A stretch of DNA of 28,224 nucleotides, taken from contig CAZSIV010000029.1 of NCBI GenBank assembly GCA_964607135.1, forward strand, positions 1-28,224, written 5' to 3'. Made by a program: the position numbers and the translations under genes. Below, one piece after another: positions 8,473 to 15,921 of the stretch. Under the pieces are notes generated by a model. That model saw only the letters and a program-made list of their open reading frames with translations. It ran no database searches and was not told the origin of the DNA. The stretch is from Metaruminococcus_A sp964607135 (GTDB lineage: Bacteria; Bacillota; Clostridia; Oscillospirales; Ruminococcaceae). Each line of letters opens with the position of its first letter. Positions within the stretch are counted from its first letter, which is position 1.

Positions 8473-9027
8473 CTAACGGTTCAGCAGGAGCTGCCGAACT
8501 GTTTCGGCGTAGCGCTCCGCCGTCTGCGGATAAAAAGGGACGACGCGGGACCACATCCGCAGGCCCTGGTAATAGTAGAGGACCAGCTCTGAAATCCGCT
8601 CGGGATCAACCCGTTTGAATTCGTTTGTTTTCATCCCGTATTCTATCAGCTTAATCCAGCGCCGCTTAGCCCGCTCGTTGATCCGGGTCAAGAGCTCCCC
8701 GTTTCCGAGGCTTGCGTATTCGTAGATGGCGAGGCTCAGGGAGCGCTCCCTTTCCATGATCTCCCGCTGGATCGCCCCGAGCAGGTCTTCCAAAATCGCC
8801 TCGGCGCTTTCGTGCTCCTCGATTCGGTCAAAGACCGCGGATTCTTCCGACAGAATCTCGGAAAAAATTTCTCCTGTTCCGGAATAATGCCGGTATAACC
8901 CCCCTCGGCTCAGTCCCGTTTTTTCGCAGAGATCGGTCATGGTCACTTCTTTAAACCCTTTTTCCGCAAACAGGGCGTACGCCGCATTTTTGATCCTCCC
9001 ACGGGTTCTTTCCGCCTTATCTCCCAT
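8473..9027 (-). CDS. TetR/AcrR family transcriptional regulator
   Basis: A 184-residue repressor with a TetR N-terminal HTH: RIKNAAYALFAEKGFKEVTM, then TDLCEKTGLSRGGLYRHYSG (residues 9-50). The C-terminal helices form the ligand pocket and dimer interface and are family-variable. The start lies 1 base after the stop of the acetyltransferase gene, so the two are one operon. The likely operator is the 22-bp palindrome at 9563-9584 over the operon's transcription start, implying autorepression. The inducer is unknown. Confidence 0.92.
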   Translation of the reverse strand: MGDKAERTRGRIKNAAYALFAEKGFKEVTMTDLCEKTGLSRGGLYRHYSGTGEIFSEILSEESAVFDRIEEHESAEAILEDLLGAIQREIMERERSLSLAIYEYASLGNGELLTRINERAKRRWIKLIEYGMKTNEFKRVDPERISELVLYYYQGLRMWSRVVPFYPQTAERYAETVRQLLLNR

Positions 9028-9028
9028 G

Positions 9029-9547
9029 TTACCAGTTCATCTCCTCCCGCAGCAGGGAATAAACGCAGTAGGAATGGATTTCGCCGTTTTTGAAAACCCC
9101 GTTGCGCATTGTCCCCTCATAGGTGAATCCCGCCTTCTCCAATACGCTTCTTGAGCCGATGTTGCAGTCGAACGGTTCGGCAAAGATGCGGATCAGATCA
9201 AAGGCTGCAAACGCTTCTTTGCAGATCATCCGCACCGCCCTTGAGGTGATGCCCTGCCGCCAGTATTCCTCCGAAAGCCAATACCCCAGTTCGGCTGATT
9301 TTTCATAGACGTCGTCCTTCATAAAGATTCCGATGCTCCCGGCTGCTTTTCCGTCCACTTCGATGGCACGGGTAATCTGCCCTTTGCCTTCTTTTGAAAT
9401 GCAGTCGTCTACAAACCACTTTGCATCCTCCAGCGAATAGGGGAAGGGAAAGGCGTTCCGCAGGTTCGCCGCAATTTTGGGATTGTTTGCAGCCTTTGCA
9501 ACCGCTTCGGCATCCTCTGTTTTCCACTTTCTTAAAATGAATTCCAT
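9029..9547 (-). CDS. GNAT acetyltransferase (RimJ/RimL type)
   Basis: A 172-residue acetyltransferase of the RimJ/RimL type (FILRKWKTEDAEAV at the start, ELGYWLSEEYWRQGITSRAV as motif A, and NIGSRSVLEKAGFTYEGTMR with the typical N.aS..vleK.GF..EG). These enzymes acetylate protein N-termini or small amines. AGGAGG lies about 8 bases before the ATG. It is the first gene of the operon with the TetR regulator, so it is the most likely target of that repressor, perhaps a detoxifying enzyme. Confidence 0.92.
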   Translation of the reverse strand: MEFILRKWKTEDAEAVAKAANNPKIAANLRNAFPFPYSLEDAKWFVDDCISKEGKGQITRAIEVDGKAAGSIGIFMKDDVYEKSAELGYWLSEEYWRQGITSRAVRMICKEAFAAFDLIRIFAEPFDCNIGSRSVLEKAGFTYEGTMRNGVFKNGEIHSYCVYSLLREEMNW

Positions 9548-9562
9548 GATGAGGCCCTCCTA

Positions 9563-9584
9563 AAAACGACAATATTGTCGTTTT
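9563..9584 (-). promoter_or_regulatory. Palindromic operator, probably for the TetR repressor
   Basis: A perfect 22-bp palindrome with half-site AAAACGACAAT lies between the -10 box and the Shine-Dalgarno of the GNAT-TetR operon, covering the predicted +1. The half-site motif AAAACGAC occurs again inside the promoter spacer (about 9602-9610). Position and symmetry fit a TetR-type autoregulatory operator. Confidence 0.8.
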
Positions 9585-9585
9585 A

Positions 9586-9614
9586 ATTATGCGGCATGAT
9601 CGTCGTTTTGTCAA
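9586..9614 (-). promoter_or_regulatory. sigma-A promoter of the GNAT-TetR operon
   Basis: On the minus strand, TTGACA (9614-9609), a 17-bp spacer and CATAAT (9591-9586) form a near-consensus promoter whose start site falls inside the adjacent palindrome. Confidence 0.85.
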
Positions 9615-9871
9615 CAGCTCTCGGTAAAAGCGGGATGGCTCCCTCAGAAGGACATTGCTTTATAAAAACATCCACGCCCGTGCCCGGGTGGGGCGGGAAC
9701 CGCCGCCGGCGTTTCGCACACCGATTTCTTAGGTTTTCGTCCTGCGAGGCGCATTGACCGATCAACGCATCCTGCGGGTTACGGGCGCTGTTCTCGCACT
9801 GCTTACGGATCGTGTTTGTCCGGCCCGGCTATGGGCGCAGGGGTTTCCCGCGCCGCGGGTGCGGACAAAAC
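9615..9871. other. GC-rich intergenic stretch without a recognisable gene
   Basis: Between the GNAT-TetR promoter and the tRNA terminator I see no supported gene. The sequence is GC-rich with several short self-complementary pieces (near 9676-9714 and 9846-9862). Frames in it look like translated noise. Confidence 0.6.
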
Positions 9872-9903
9872 AAAAACACACCCCGCAAAGTGAGGTGTGT
9901 TTT
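9872..9903 (-). terminator. Terminator of the tRNA-Thr transcript
   Basis: Read on the minus strand, AAACACACC pairs with GGTGTGTTT across an 11-base loop, followed by a T-rich run. It lies 20 bases past the tRNA 3' end. Confidence 0.8.
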
Positions 9904-9922
9904 GTCCGCGGCGGTCCGCCGC

Positions 9923-9997
9923 TGGAGCTACTGGTCGGATTTGAACCGACGACCTGCTCATTACGAGTGAGCTGCTCTACCCCTGAGCCACAGTAGC
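9923..9997 (-). tRNA. tRNA-Thr (anticodon CGU)
   Basis: A full cloverleaf can be drawn on the minus strand. The acceptor stem is GCTACTG/CAGTAGC, the D stem GCTC/GAGC, the anticodon stem GCTCA/TGAGC with loop CTCGTAA (anticodon CGT, reading ACG), and the T arm GTCGG-TTCGAAT-CCGAC. A discriminator T and an encoded CCA end follow (9926-9923). It is a single-gene unit with its own promoter and terminator. Confidence 0.96.
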
Positions 9998-10054
9998 ATA
10001 TGTTTTTCTTTTCTAATTGGCGTCCGGCTGATACGATTCCAACAGAACGGTTCT

Positions 10055-10083
10055 ATTATAAACTAAAAAGTCAATTTTGTAAA
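10055..10083 (-). promoter_or_regulatory. sigma-A promoter of tRNA-Thr
   Basis: On the minus strand, TTTACA (10083-10078), 17 bp, then a perfect TATAAT (10060-10055). The predicted start is about 50 bases upstream of the mature tRNA. Confidence 0.8.
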
Positions 10084-10189
10084 GGAAAATTTAAGATGAG
10101 GCGGATTCCTTGCGGTTTTATACCCGTTGATTCATCTGCACATGAGCAAAATACAGAACGAGATCTGGCTAAAACAAATTTTGAAATTG

Positions 10190-10226
10190 AAAAACGGCGG
10201 TGCGTTTTAATCGGCACCACCGTTTT
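10190..10226 (-). terminator. Terminator after dpaB
   Basis: Read on the minus strand, AAAACGGTGGTGC pairs with GCACCGCCGTTTTT (one mismatch) across a 9-base loop and ends in T's. It lies 12 bases past the dpaB stop. Confidence 0.85.
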
Positions 10227-10237
10227 GGAAGGAAAAC

Positions 10238-10810
10238 TCATGACTGAAAAAGCGGTTCGAGCTGCCTGCGCTCCAGCGCGGCTTCGATCGCTCGATCCAG
10301 CAGGCCGAAACGCGCCACCAGGGAATTTGGTTTTTGGGTGGGATTATCCTGATGCATGGGGACGAAGTAATAGTGCCTCGTGTTTAAGAGCATCCCTAAA
10401 TTTTTCGCGCTTCCGCTCAAGGCGTCGTTTGTCGAAACGGCGAGGAGAACCGGTTTGGCCCCCCGCAGATGGGATTTTACCGCCATCGTGACCGGGGTGT
10501 CGGTGACCGACAACGCGAGTTTTGCCAGGGTGTTGCCGGTACACGGCGCCACCACCAGCAGGTCGAACATATCTTTCGGCCCGATCGGTTCGGCTTCCTG
10601 GATGGTTTTCATCACGGGTCTGCCGCAGACCTGCTCCAACTCTTCGATAAAGTCCAAAGCCCGGCCGAACCGGGTGTCTAAATTCGCCGCGTTGAAGGAC
10701 ATGATAGGCGTGACGTCGTAGTCCTTCGTCAGTTTTTTCAGCTCGTCGATCACTTCGCGGAAGGTGCAGAACGACCCGCAAAGGGCAAAGCCAATCCGTT
10801 TTCTGTTCAT
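10238..10810 (-). CDS. dpaB: Dipicolinate synthase subunit B (SpoVFB)
   Basis: A 190-residue flavoprotein-like subunit of dipicolinate synthase, which with DpaA converts the lysine-pathway intermediate to dipicolinic acid in the mother cell during sporulation. Recognisable features are the N-terminal IGFALCGSFCTFREVI, the phosphopantothenoylcysteine-decarboxylase-like MFDLLVVAPCTGNTLAKLA, TDTPVTMAVKSHLRG, and the C-terminal RHYYFVPMHQDNPTQKPNSL. It is intact. Its ATG overlaps the dpaA stop (ATGA, 10807-10810), so it is translationally coupled to dpaA. In the integrated state the operon promoter lies 13 kb away on the far side of the inserted element, so dpaB is also cut off from its normal transcript. 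Confidence 0.95.
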   Translation of the reverse strand: MNRKRIGFALCGSFCTFREVIDELKKLTKDYDVTPIMSFNAANLDTRFGRALDFIEELEQVCGRPVMKTIQEAEPIGPKDMFDLLVVAPCTGNTLAKLALSVTDTPVTMAVKSHLRGAKPVLLAVSTNDALSGSAKNLGMLLNTRHYYFVPMHQDNPTQKPNSLVARFGLLDRAIEAALERRQLEPLFQS

Positions 10811-11294
10811 CTGTCTCCACCTCTTTCCGCCAAAATATTCTGTATCGTATCGCAGATGATTTCACCGGAGGTGACCGGCGCGACCTTCCCTGGCAGGGAA
10901 AGGGCCCAGATCACTTTCACACCCAGCTGCTTTGCCAGCTCGAAATCCACTCCGCCGGGCTTTGAGGCGAGATCCAGCACCAGACAATGGCTTTGCAATT
11001 TTGAAAGGACGCCATGGCCCAAAAGTTTGACCGGTACGGTGTTGACAATCGTGTCGAAGTTTCCGGCATATTCGGCGATCCGGCTGATATGTATCCCCTC
11101 ACAGCCGTAAACCCTCGCCCACGCGAGGTCGGAATACCGCCGCGCCGCAACCGTAACCGATACGCCCAGCGCCGTCAGATATTTTGCCATGACCTTGGAA
11201 ATCCGCCCGAACCCGGTGAGTAGGCATTTCGTGCCGAATAAAGTGGTCGGCAGCTCCTGCATCAAGATTTCCAATGCGCCCTCGGCCGTGGGTA
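10807..11294 (-). CDS. dpaA: Dipicolinate synthase subunit A, 3' part of split gene
   Basis: The C-terminal about 158 residues of DpaA/SpoVFA: the end of the conserved PTAEGA motif, then the NAD(P)-binding fold (LFGTKCLLTGFGRISKVMAK), FDTIVNTVPVKLL, LVLDLASKPGGVDF and ALSLPGKVAPVTSGEII. The full-length family is about 290-300 residues; the first 136 are missing here and found at 24458-24864 on the same strand. The frame stays open leftwards into the element to a TGA at about 11425, with no proper start or Shine-Dalgarno, so this part is not expected to make a functional protein alone. Joining the two parts at the shared core restores a continuous 294-codon gene ending ATGA into dpaB. Confidence 0.95.
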
Positions 11295-11309
11295 TTGCCG
11301 AATCGAAAG
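11285..11309. other. Left attachment site (core plus inverted-repeat arm)
   Basis: The core GCCGTGGGTA (11285-11294) is followed on the element side by ATCGAAAG (11302-11309). The matching arm CTTTCGAT lies at the right end (24447-24454). In the circular form the two 8-bp arms would be inverted repeats placed symmetrically around the central GG of the core, as expected for an attP bound by a serine recombinase dimer. Confidence 0.8.
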
Positions 11310-11381
11310 AGGTATCAGGAAAATAAAGGGATACGGAAGCTTTACCGGCATACCACGCTGGAAATATGGATTGGCATTTGA
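11295..11381 (+). other. Cryptic 3' end of the recombinase gene in the circular form
   Basis: In frame with the recombinase when the element is circular, this stretch continues the protein after ...SITPWV with 28 codons (LPNRKRYQENKGIRKLYR..., ending in IWIGI) to a TGA at 11379-11381. A strong hairpin terminator follows at 11408. In the integrated form it is separated from the recombinase by the whole element. It is basic-rich; whether it has function is inference. Confidence 0.65.
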
Positions 11382-11407
11382 CCGGACAAGCCTTATACAG
11401 AGCAAAC

Positions 11408-11450
11408 GGGCTTCAACCTCTCCGCAAAGGAAAGGTTGAAGCCTGTTTTT
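11408..11450 (+). terminator. Hairpin terminator, left copy of a duplicated repeat
   Basis: AGGCTTCAACCT-type arms (GGCTTCAACCT and AGGTTGAAGCC) flank a CTCCGCAAAGGAA loop region, followed by GTTTTTT. No plus-strand gene precedes it here; in the circular element it would lie 26 bases after the stop of the extended recombinase gene. It is 35/37 identical to the copy at 12941-12977. Confidence 0.8.
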
Positions 11451-11569
11451 TCATTGGAATAGACAGCGAAATAGCGGGCATGGGGTTCCAATGCAAAAAA
11501 TCATGTTATATTTTGGCGAAATTTTCATAATGTTCGTGTTGTTTAGTGTTAAAATAAAAGAAATAGACA

Positions 11570-11598
11570 TTGATATTTACATGAATATATGATATACT
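11570..11598 (+). promoter_or_regulatory. sigma-A promoter of the DUF4143 ATPase gene
   Basis: TTGATA (11570-11575), 17 bp, TATACT (11593-11598). The AGGAGG Shine-Dalgarno (11615-11620) and ATG at 11629 follow directly. Confidence 0.75.
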
Positions 11599-11628
11599 AT
11601 ATTTGATACCTGCAAGGAGGCTTGACCG

Positions 11629-12924
11629 ATGTATCGAAAAATTATGAGCTTTTTGGAAGAGTGGAAGGAAAACGCGCACCGTAAGCCCCTCATTTTGCAG
11701 GGGGCAAGGCAGGTGGGCAAGACCTATTCGATTCTGGAATTCGGACGCACCCACTATGAAAATGTGGCCTATTTCAACTTTGAAACCAATCCAAAATTAA
11801 ATGAAACCTTTGAGGAAAATATCAGCCCTGATTATCTGATTCCGATTTTATCCCATATTGCGGGGCAGACGATTGTCAGGGAAAAAACGCTGATTGTCTT
11901 TGACGAAGTGCAGCTCTGCGAACGGGCGTTGACTTCGCTGAAATACTTCTGCGAGAACGCGCCCGACTATCACGTGATTGTGGCGGGCAGTCTGCTCGGC
12001 GTGGCGGTGAATCGGACAAAATTCTCGTTTCCGGTCGGCAAGGTGGACATGAAAACCCTCTATCCGATGGATATGGAGGAATTTATGCTTGCAATGGGGG
12101 AAAACGCCCTTGTGGAGCAGATTAAAAGCTGCTTTGCCGCCGATACGCCGCTCCCCTCTGCCCTTCACAATGCGGCCATGCAGCTTTACCGCCAGTATCT
12201 CGTTGTAGGCGGTATGCCGGAGTGCGTCATGCAGTTTGCCGAAACAAGGGACTATATCCTTGTCCGCCATACGCAGGACACCATTCTTGCAAGCTACCTC
12301 AACGATATGAGCAAGTACAACAATCTAAACGAAATCAAAAAGACGCGGCTTGCCTACGACAATATTACCGTACAGCTTTCCAAGAAAAACACCCGCTTTC
12401 AGTATAAGCTAATCAAAAAGGGCGGACGGGCTTCGGAATTTGAAAACGCCATCGAATGGCTTTGCCTGTCGGGGATTGTGTCCCAGGTTTATAAGGTGGA
12501 GCAAATCAAAAAGCCCCTTGAAAATTACCGCGATATTGACGCGTTCAAGATTTATGTGTCGGATTTAGGTCTGCTCTGTGCCAAAAAGGATTTAGCGGCG
12601 AACGATATCCTCTATATGGTAGAGGAGTTAAACGACTTTAAGGGCGGCATGGCGGAAAATTATGTGAACGTGCAGCTTATTATAGGCGGCTATCACACCT
12701 ACTATTGGGAATCTGAGCGCGGGGCTGAAATTGATTTTGTCATTCAGCGCGACGGCAAGCTGATCCCGATTGAGGTGAAATCCGCCGACAACACCAGAGC
12801 CAAAAGCTTAAAGGTCTATATGGAAACCTACAAGCCGGACTATGCCATTAAGCTCTCCGCGAAAAACTTCGGCTTTGAAGACGGAAAAAAGACCGTTCCT
12901 CTCTATGCCGCGTTTTGTATCTGA
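11629..12924 (+). CDS. AAA ATPase with DUF4143 / PD-(D/E)XK nuclease-like domain
   Basis: A 431-residue protein. The N-terminal AAA_14-type P-loop ATPase has Walker A LQGARQVGKTYS (about residues 21-32) and Walker B TLIVFDEVQ (about 86-94), then a sensor-like VIVAGSLLG. The C-terminal DUF4143 segment contains ESERGAEIDFVIQRDGKLIPIEVKSA, whose D-x(n)-E-V-K pattern is that of PD-(D/E)XK nucleases. The family is common in bacterial and archaeal accessory regions; its role is unclear (proposed nuclease, defence or toxin-like functions). It has its own promoter and a hairpin at each side, so it looks like an independent cassette within the element. Confidence 0.9.
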   Translation: MYRKIMSFLEEWKENAHRKPLILQGARQVGKTYSILEFGRTHYENVAYFNFETNPKLNETFEENISPDYLIPILSHIAGQTIVREKTLIVFDEVQLCERALTSLKYFCENAPDYHVIVAGSLLGVAVNRTKFSFPVGKVDMKTLYPMDMEEFMLAMGENALVEQIKSCFAADTPLPSALHNAAMQLYRQYLVVGGMPECVMQFAETRDYILVRHTQDTILASYLNDMSKYNNLNEIKKTRLAYDNITVQLSKKNTRFQYKLIKKGGRASEFENAIEWLCLSGIVSQVYKVEQIKKPLENYRDIDAFKIYVSDLGLLCAKKDLAANDILYMVEELNDFKGGMAENYVNVQLIIGGYHTYYWESERGAEIDFVIQRDGKLIPIEVKSADNTRAKSLKVYMETYKPDYAIKLSAKNFGFEDGKKTVPLYAAFCI

Positions 12925-12940
12925 ATCGAATCGCTTAAAA

Positions 12941-12977
12941 GGGCTTCAACCCCTCCGCAAAGGACAGGTTGAAGCCT
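12941..12977 (+). terminator. Terminator of the ATPase gene, right copy of duplicated repeat
   Basis: GGGCTTCAACC pairs with GGTTGAAGCCT; it lies 17 bases after the ATPase stop and is followed by TATTTTAG. It differs from the copy at 11408 by two bases plus the final one, so the ATPase cassette is bracketed by direct repeats. Confidence 0.8.
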
Positions 12978-12981
12978 TATT

Positions 12982-13147
12982 TTAGGGCGTGATGTCGTAA
13001 TCCGAACCATTCAGATTTCGAGATGATTTTGCGGATAACAAGGCGCGAGGAGGGCGAATACTTGACGTATTTAACCGACGAGCAACGCCGATAGCCGTAA
13101 AATCAGCCGGAAGCTGGGTGTTGAGCGTTTGCGCCGTCACGCCCTAA
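12982..13147. repeat. MITE-like 166-bp element with 11-bp terminal inverted repeats
   Basis: TTAGGGCGTGA (12982-12992) and TCACGCCCTAA (13137-13147) are exact inverted repeats bounding a gene-free segment. The inner sequence has further self-complementary pieces (TGATTTTGCGG... against ...CCGTAAAATCA). The right end contains the stop codon of the GIY-YIG-like gene. No transposase is present; an internally mobilised MITE or a long intergenic hairpin are both possible. Confidence 0.6.
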
Positions 13148-13569
13148 TTGATTCGCCGTACCCATAGCGGCTGAAATTCCCGTATGAACAGCGGCTTTAA
13201 GCATCCGCCGTATTCCACCGGCTCAACGGCAAGGACTTTGATATAGACGCACTTTTCCTTGCGCTCCGAAAGCAGTTGTTTTAACGGCTCTAAAATGGAG
13301 CATGTACTCCTTGAAGTTTTTCGGAGCAGATGACTCCGCAAGGCAAAATCAATCTTCTTTGATTTTCCCACATATAACAGCGTTTTTTCACTGTCATAGA
13401 TGAAATATAACGTACCGTCCATTTTTGGCACGATATCCTCTGGTACAGTGAAATCCCAGTTAGCCGCATTAACGGTTTTGGGATAGGAAATTTTTGTGTA
13501 CTCCATCCGCGCTAACGCTTCCTTTGCAGCGTCATAGGCGTGATTCATTTGACTTTTGAAATCTAACAT
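13144..13569 (-). CDS. GIY-YIG nuclease-like protein
   Basis: A 141-residue protein with a degenerate GIY-YIG core: GTLYFIYDSEKTLLYVGKSKKI (Y-I-Y then YVG), FALRSHLLRK with the expected arginine, and a C-terminal LFIREFQPLWVRRIN with a candidate catalytic glutamate. GIY-YIG proteins cleave DNA as homing endonucleases, UvrC-like repair enzymes or restriction enzymes. The start is ATG 13569 with GGAGGT 7 bases upstream (the GTG at 13578 overlaps the Shine-Dalgarno). The stop codon lies in the terminal repeat of the MITE-like element, so the last codons may have been altered by its insertion. Activity is not assured. Confidence 0.7.
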   Translation of the reverse strand: MLDFKSQMNHAYDAAKEALARMEYTKISYPKTVNAANWDFTVPEDIVPKMDGTLYFIYDSEKTLLYVGKSKKIDFALRSHLLRKTSRSTCSILEPLKQLLSERKEKCVYIKVLAVEPVEYGGCLKPLFIREFQPLWVRRIN

Positions 13570-13669
13570 ATTAGACACCTCCGTAGAGAATTATTTTTAG
13601 AATAATTTTTTGTTCCGAAAATTTTTCTGAAACAGTCGAAATTATAAAAATATATCATTATTATGATGA

Positions 13670-13708
13670 AGCCCATCCGATAGACAAACCGTTATCGGAT
13701 GGGCTTTT
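13670..13708 (+). terminator. Orphan hairpin terminator
   Basis: AGCCCATCCGATA (13670-13682) and its exact complement (13693-13705) enclose a 10-base loop, followed by TTTT. It lies between divergent genes, so no present gene clearly uses it; it may be left over from a lost plus-strand gene. The rest of 13570-13836 holds no gene that I can support. Confidence 0.7.
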
Positions 13709-13836
13709 CGCGTCTGAACAGTGCGCCGGATTGACAGCCTGAGCGGTAAATGATGGAACTTTACAAGGAATTCTACTAACCTGCTGTCGCTCTACACTGT
13801 TCCGAAAAAATCAATTATAATCGAAAGGAGCTAAAT

Positions 13837-14154
13837 ATGCGTTTGCCGGAGGTGATGCGATTCATGGAGCCAAGCCAAATCAAATGCGAATATTTGAATG
13901 GCGCATATAACGAATTGGCGAATTTATTGGGAATTGAGGCAGTTTTAAAGATATATCATACCTATCACGGACAGCAGTTAACACTGCCGGTCAACCTGTT
14001 CAGCAAGGAGTTTATCGCACGTCAGATTGTAGAGGAATATGACGGATATAACATTAAGCAGCTTGCAACCAAATTCGGCTACAGTGAAAAATGGATTCGC
14101 AAAATTCTAAAAGACCATATCGACGAAATCGACACGGTCAAGCAGAAAAAATGA
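13837..14154 (+). CDS. Mor-type transcriptional activator-like protein
   Basis: A 105-residue DNA-binding protein resembling the Mor/C family of phage Mu middle-operon activators: an N-terminal dimerisation part (YNELANLLGIEAVLKIYHTYHGQQLTLPVNLFS) and a C-terminal helix-turn-helix (IVEEYDGYNIKQLATKFGYSEKWIRKIL). AGGAG lies 7 bases upstream. In Clostridia such proteins are often encoded in integrated elements. It is 74 bases ahead of the first surface-protein gene in the same orientation, so it may activate that gene or the whole surface cluster (inference). Confidence 0.82.
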   Translation: MRLPEVMRFMEPSQIKCEYLNGAYNELANLLGIEAVLKIYHTYHGQQLTLPVNLFSKEFIARQIVEEYDGYNIKQLATKFGYSEKWIRKILKDHIDEIDTVKQKK

Positions 14155-14228
14155 CAGAAACAGGATAAAACCGCTATGCGGCGGCTTATCATAAAAATGC
14201 AGGACAACAGGAAAAGAGGAGTGTTACT

Positions 14229-15824
14229 ATGAGGCGCAAATTTCATTTAAAAAGGCAAAAGAAAGGCTTTTTCCGAAAGCCTCTGGCGGTTATGCTTTTA
14301 TTGCTCATCAGCTTAAGCATGGCTCTGCCCGCTCAGGTTTTTGCGGCGGAAACAATGAGCGCCGAATTTAAGCAACTGCTGAATGAAGACGGTAAATTGG
14401 TATTGAATTCCGTAAAGCCGGACAGTAAAGATGATTTAGATTACATACTGCTTCATGAACTGTATTATGAAAAAGGGTATAGCTATGATCGTATATCGGA
14501 CGACCTTTCTTCTACGGATTTAACAATTTATACCGAAAGCGGCAATGAAGAGACGCACACGGTTGGTATTGTTTATCACTACGATGAATCGGTCAAAGAA
14601 CAGCTAAAGGGTTTGGCAGAAAGCCTTCCGAAAGAGAAAGATTTCATTCTTGAAGATTTGGCTCTGGTTAAGTATACTCTCGATCATATGAAAAACCATA
14701 CTTCAGAACCGATACCGGTATACTATTTAAAGGCGGCAGTCAATAACGATGATATCGAAATAGTTTATAATGCCACACTTGGCGACGGAGGGCTTTTCTA
14801 CGGCTATTCAGCAGGTTACGCAATCTTTAAGTATAACGATATTGTATATCATGTAGAGAAGAGCGTAAGCACGGGCGAAAAAAATATTATTTATGTACCC
14901 GACACAACCGGCGATACAAAAGAAGCGCTTGTGGAAGCCGCGCAACAAAGAATCAACCAATATTTTGGAAAAGATAACGCCGTTACCGTATCCTATGGCG
15001 GAACCGCTCTGGAAGTGTGGGCTAAAGATGAATATGAGAATACCAGAGGCGAATGGGAAGAAGCAAATCCGAATTTGACGGTAGACGAATGGCTGTCGCA
15101 GGGACGGTATCCGGCAAACGATGATTTTGGACAAGACGTATTGGGCTTAGGTATAAAAGGAATCGACGATGACACCCCTACATTTATTGTAACCATTAAA
15201 GTGGGAAATGAGGAAAGCAGCTACAATTTCATCATAAAAAAAGACAGCTCAAAAGCGGCAACGTCGACAGTGGAAACCGTAAATAAAGAAACAGGAATCA
15301 AATTAGAAGCTGCCGCCGGTGTGGTTCCCTCCGATACGGTCATTCAGGCAGAGCAGGTAAAAGAGGGCGGAAACTTCACCATCATCAACAACGCGTTAAA
15401 GAAAACATCCGACAAGTGGGTTGCATACGACATCAGCCTGCTGTCGAACGGCGTTGAGATTCAGCCCAACGGCAAGGTGAAGATTTCCATTCCCAGGCCG
15501 CGAGGTTTGAACATGAACAAGATGGTTCTGTACCATGTGGCGGAGGACGGGAAGCTGACGCAGATTCCGTTTACATTGGACGGTACAAAGGACAATATCC
15601 TGTTTGAGACCGACCATTTCAGCCTGTATGCTGTTGCGGAAGCGGATGAAGCCGCACCGGATAGTTCCGGCAATCCTGATGGGACAAACACCAGTCAGGG
15701 CGGAAAAGACAACCCGCAAACCGGCGATTCCAGCATGGCCGCTCTCTGGACGGCAATCATGCTGTTCTCTGCCGCCGCTATTGTTTTCATCACCGTGAAA
15801 CATCGGAAATCGGTGAAAGGGTAA
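14229..15824 (+). CDS. Secreted sortase-anchored surface protein
   Basis: A 531-residue protein with a signal peptide (basic start MRRKFHLKRQKKGFFRK, hydrophobic AVMLLLLISLSMALPA, cleavage near AAE at about 39-41) and a C-terminal sorting signal: NPQTG, a hydrophobic segment (AALWTAIMLFSAAAIVFITV) and the charged tail KHRKSVKG. Residues 41-340 are not a family I recognise. Residues about 345-480 form a module also present in the next gene (VAYDISLLSNGVEIQPNGKV ... FSLYAVAEA), resembling Clostridial surface-protein stalk domains. No sortase gene lies in the window, so host sortases must anchor it. The Shine-Dalgarno AGGAG is 7 bases upstream. Confidence 0.85.
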   Translation: MRRKFHLKRQKKGFFRKPLAVMLLLLISLSMALPAQVFAAETMSAEFKQLLNEDGKLVLNSVKPDSKDDLDYILLHELYYEKGYSYDRISDDLSSTDLTIYTESGNEETHTVGIVYHYDESVKEQLKGLAESLPKEKDFILEDLALVKYTLDHMKNHTSEPIPVYYLKAAVNNDDIEIVYNATLGDGGLFYGYSAGYAIFKYNDIVYHVEKSVSTGEKNIIYVPDTTGDTKEALVEAAQQRINQYFGKDNAVTVSYGGTALEVWAKDEYENTRGEWEEANPNLTVDEWLSQGRYPANDDFGQDVLGLGIKGIDDDTPTFIVTIKVGNEESSYNFIIKKDSSKAATSTVETVNKETGIKLEAAAGVVPSDTVIQAEQVKEGGNFTIINNALKKTSDKWVAYDISLLSNGVEIQPNGKVKISIPRPRGLNMNKMVLYHVAEDGKLTQIPFTLDGTKDNILFETDHFSLYAVAEADEAAPDSSGNPDGTNTSQGGKDNPQTGDSSMAALWTAIMLFSAAAIVFITVKHRKSVKG

Positions 15825-15921
15825 TCCTTAACAGCGAAACAGAACCGTTGATAACATCAAGATAATACCGCAAAATGACGGTTTATCATAAATTTTTTAA
15901 AAATTAAAGGAGGCTATTTTC

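Noticed and set aside
9754..9996. 80-codon plus-strand frame ending in a peptide like LVGFEPTTCSLRVSCSTPEP
   Set aside because: It is the antisense reading of the tRNA-Thr gene, a well-known source of false proteins.
10807..11294. dpaA 3' part read as an independent short gene starting at TTG 11274
   Set aside because: There is no Shine-Dalgarno and the frame is open upstream with recognisable DpaA sequence up to the core; the missing N-terminal half lies at the other end of the element.
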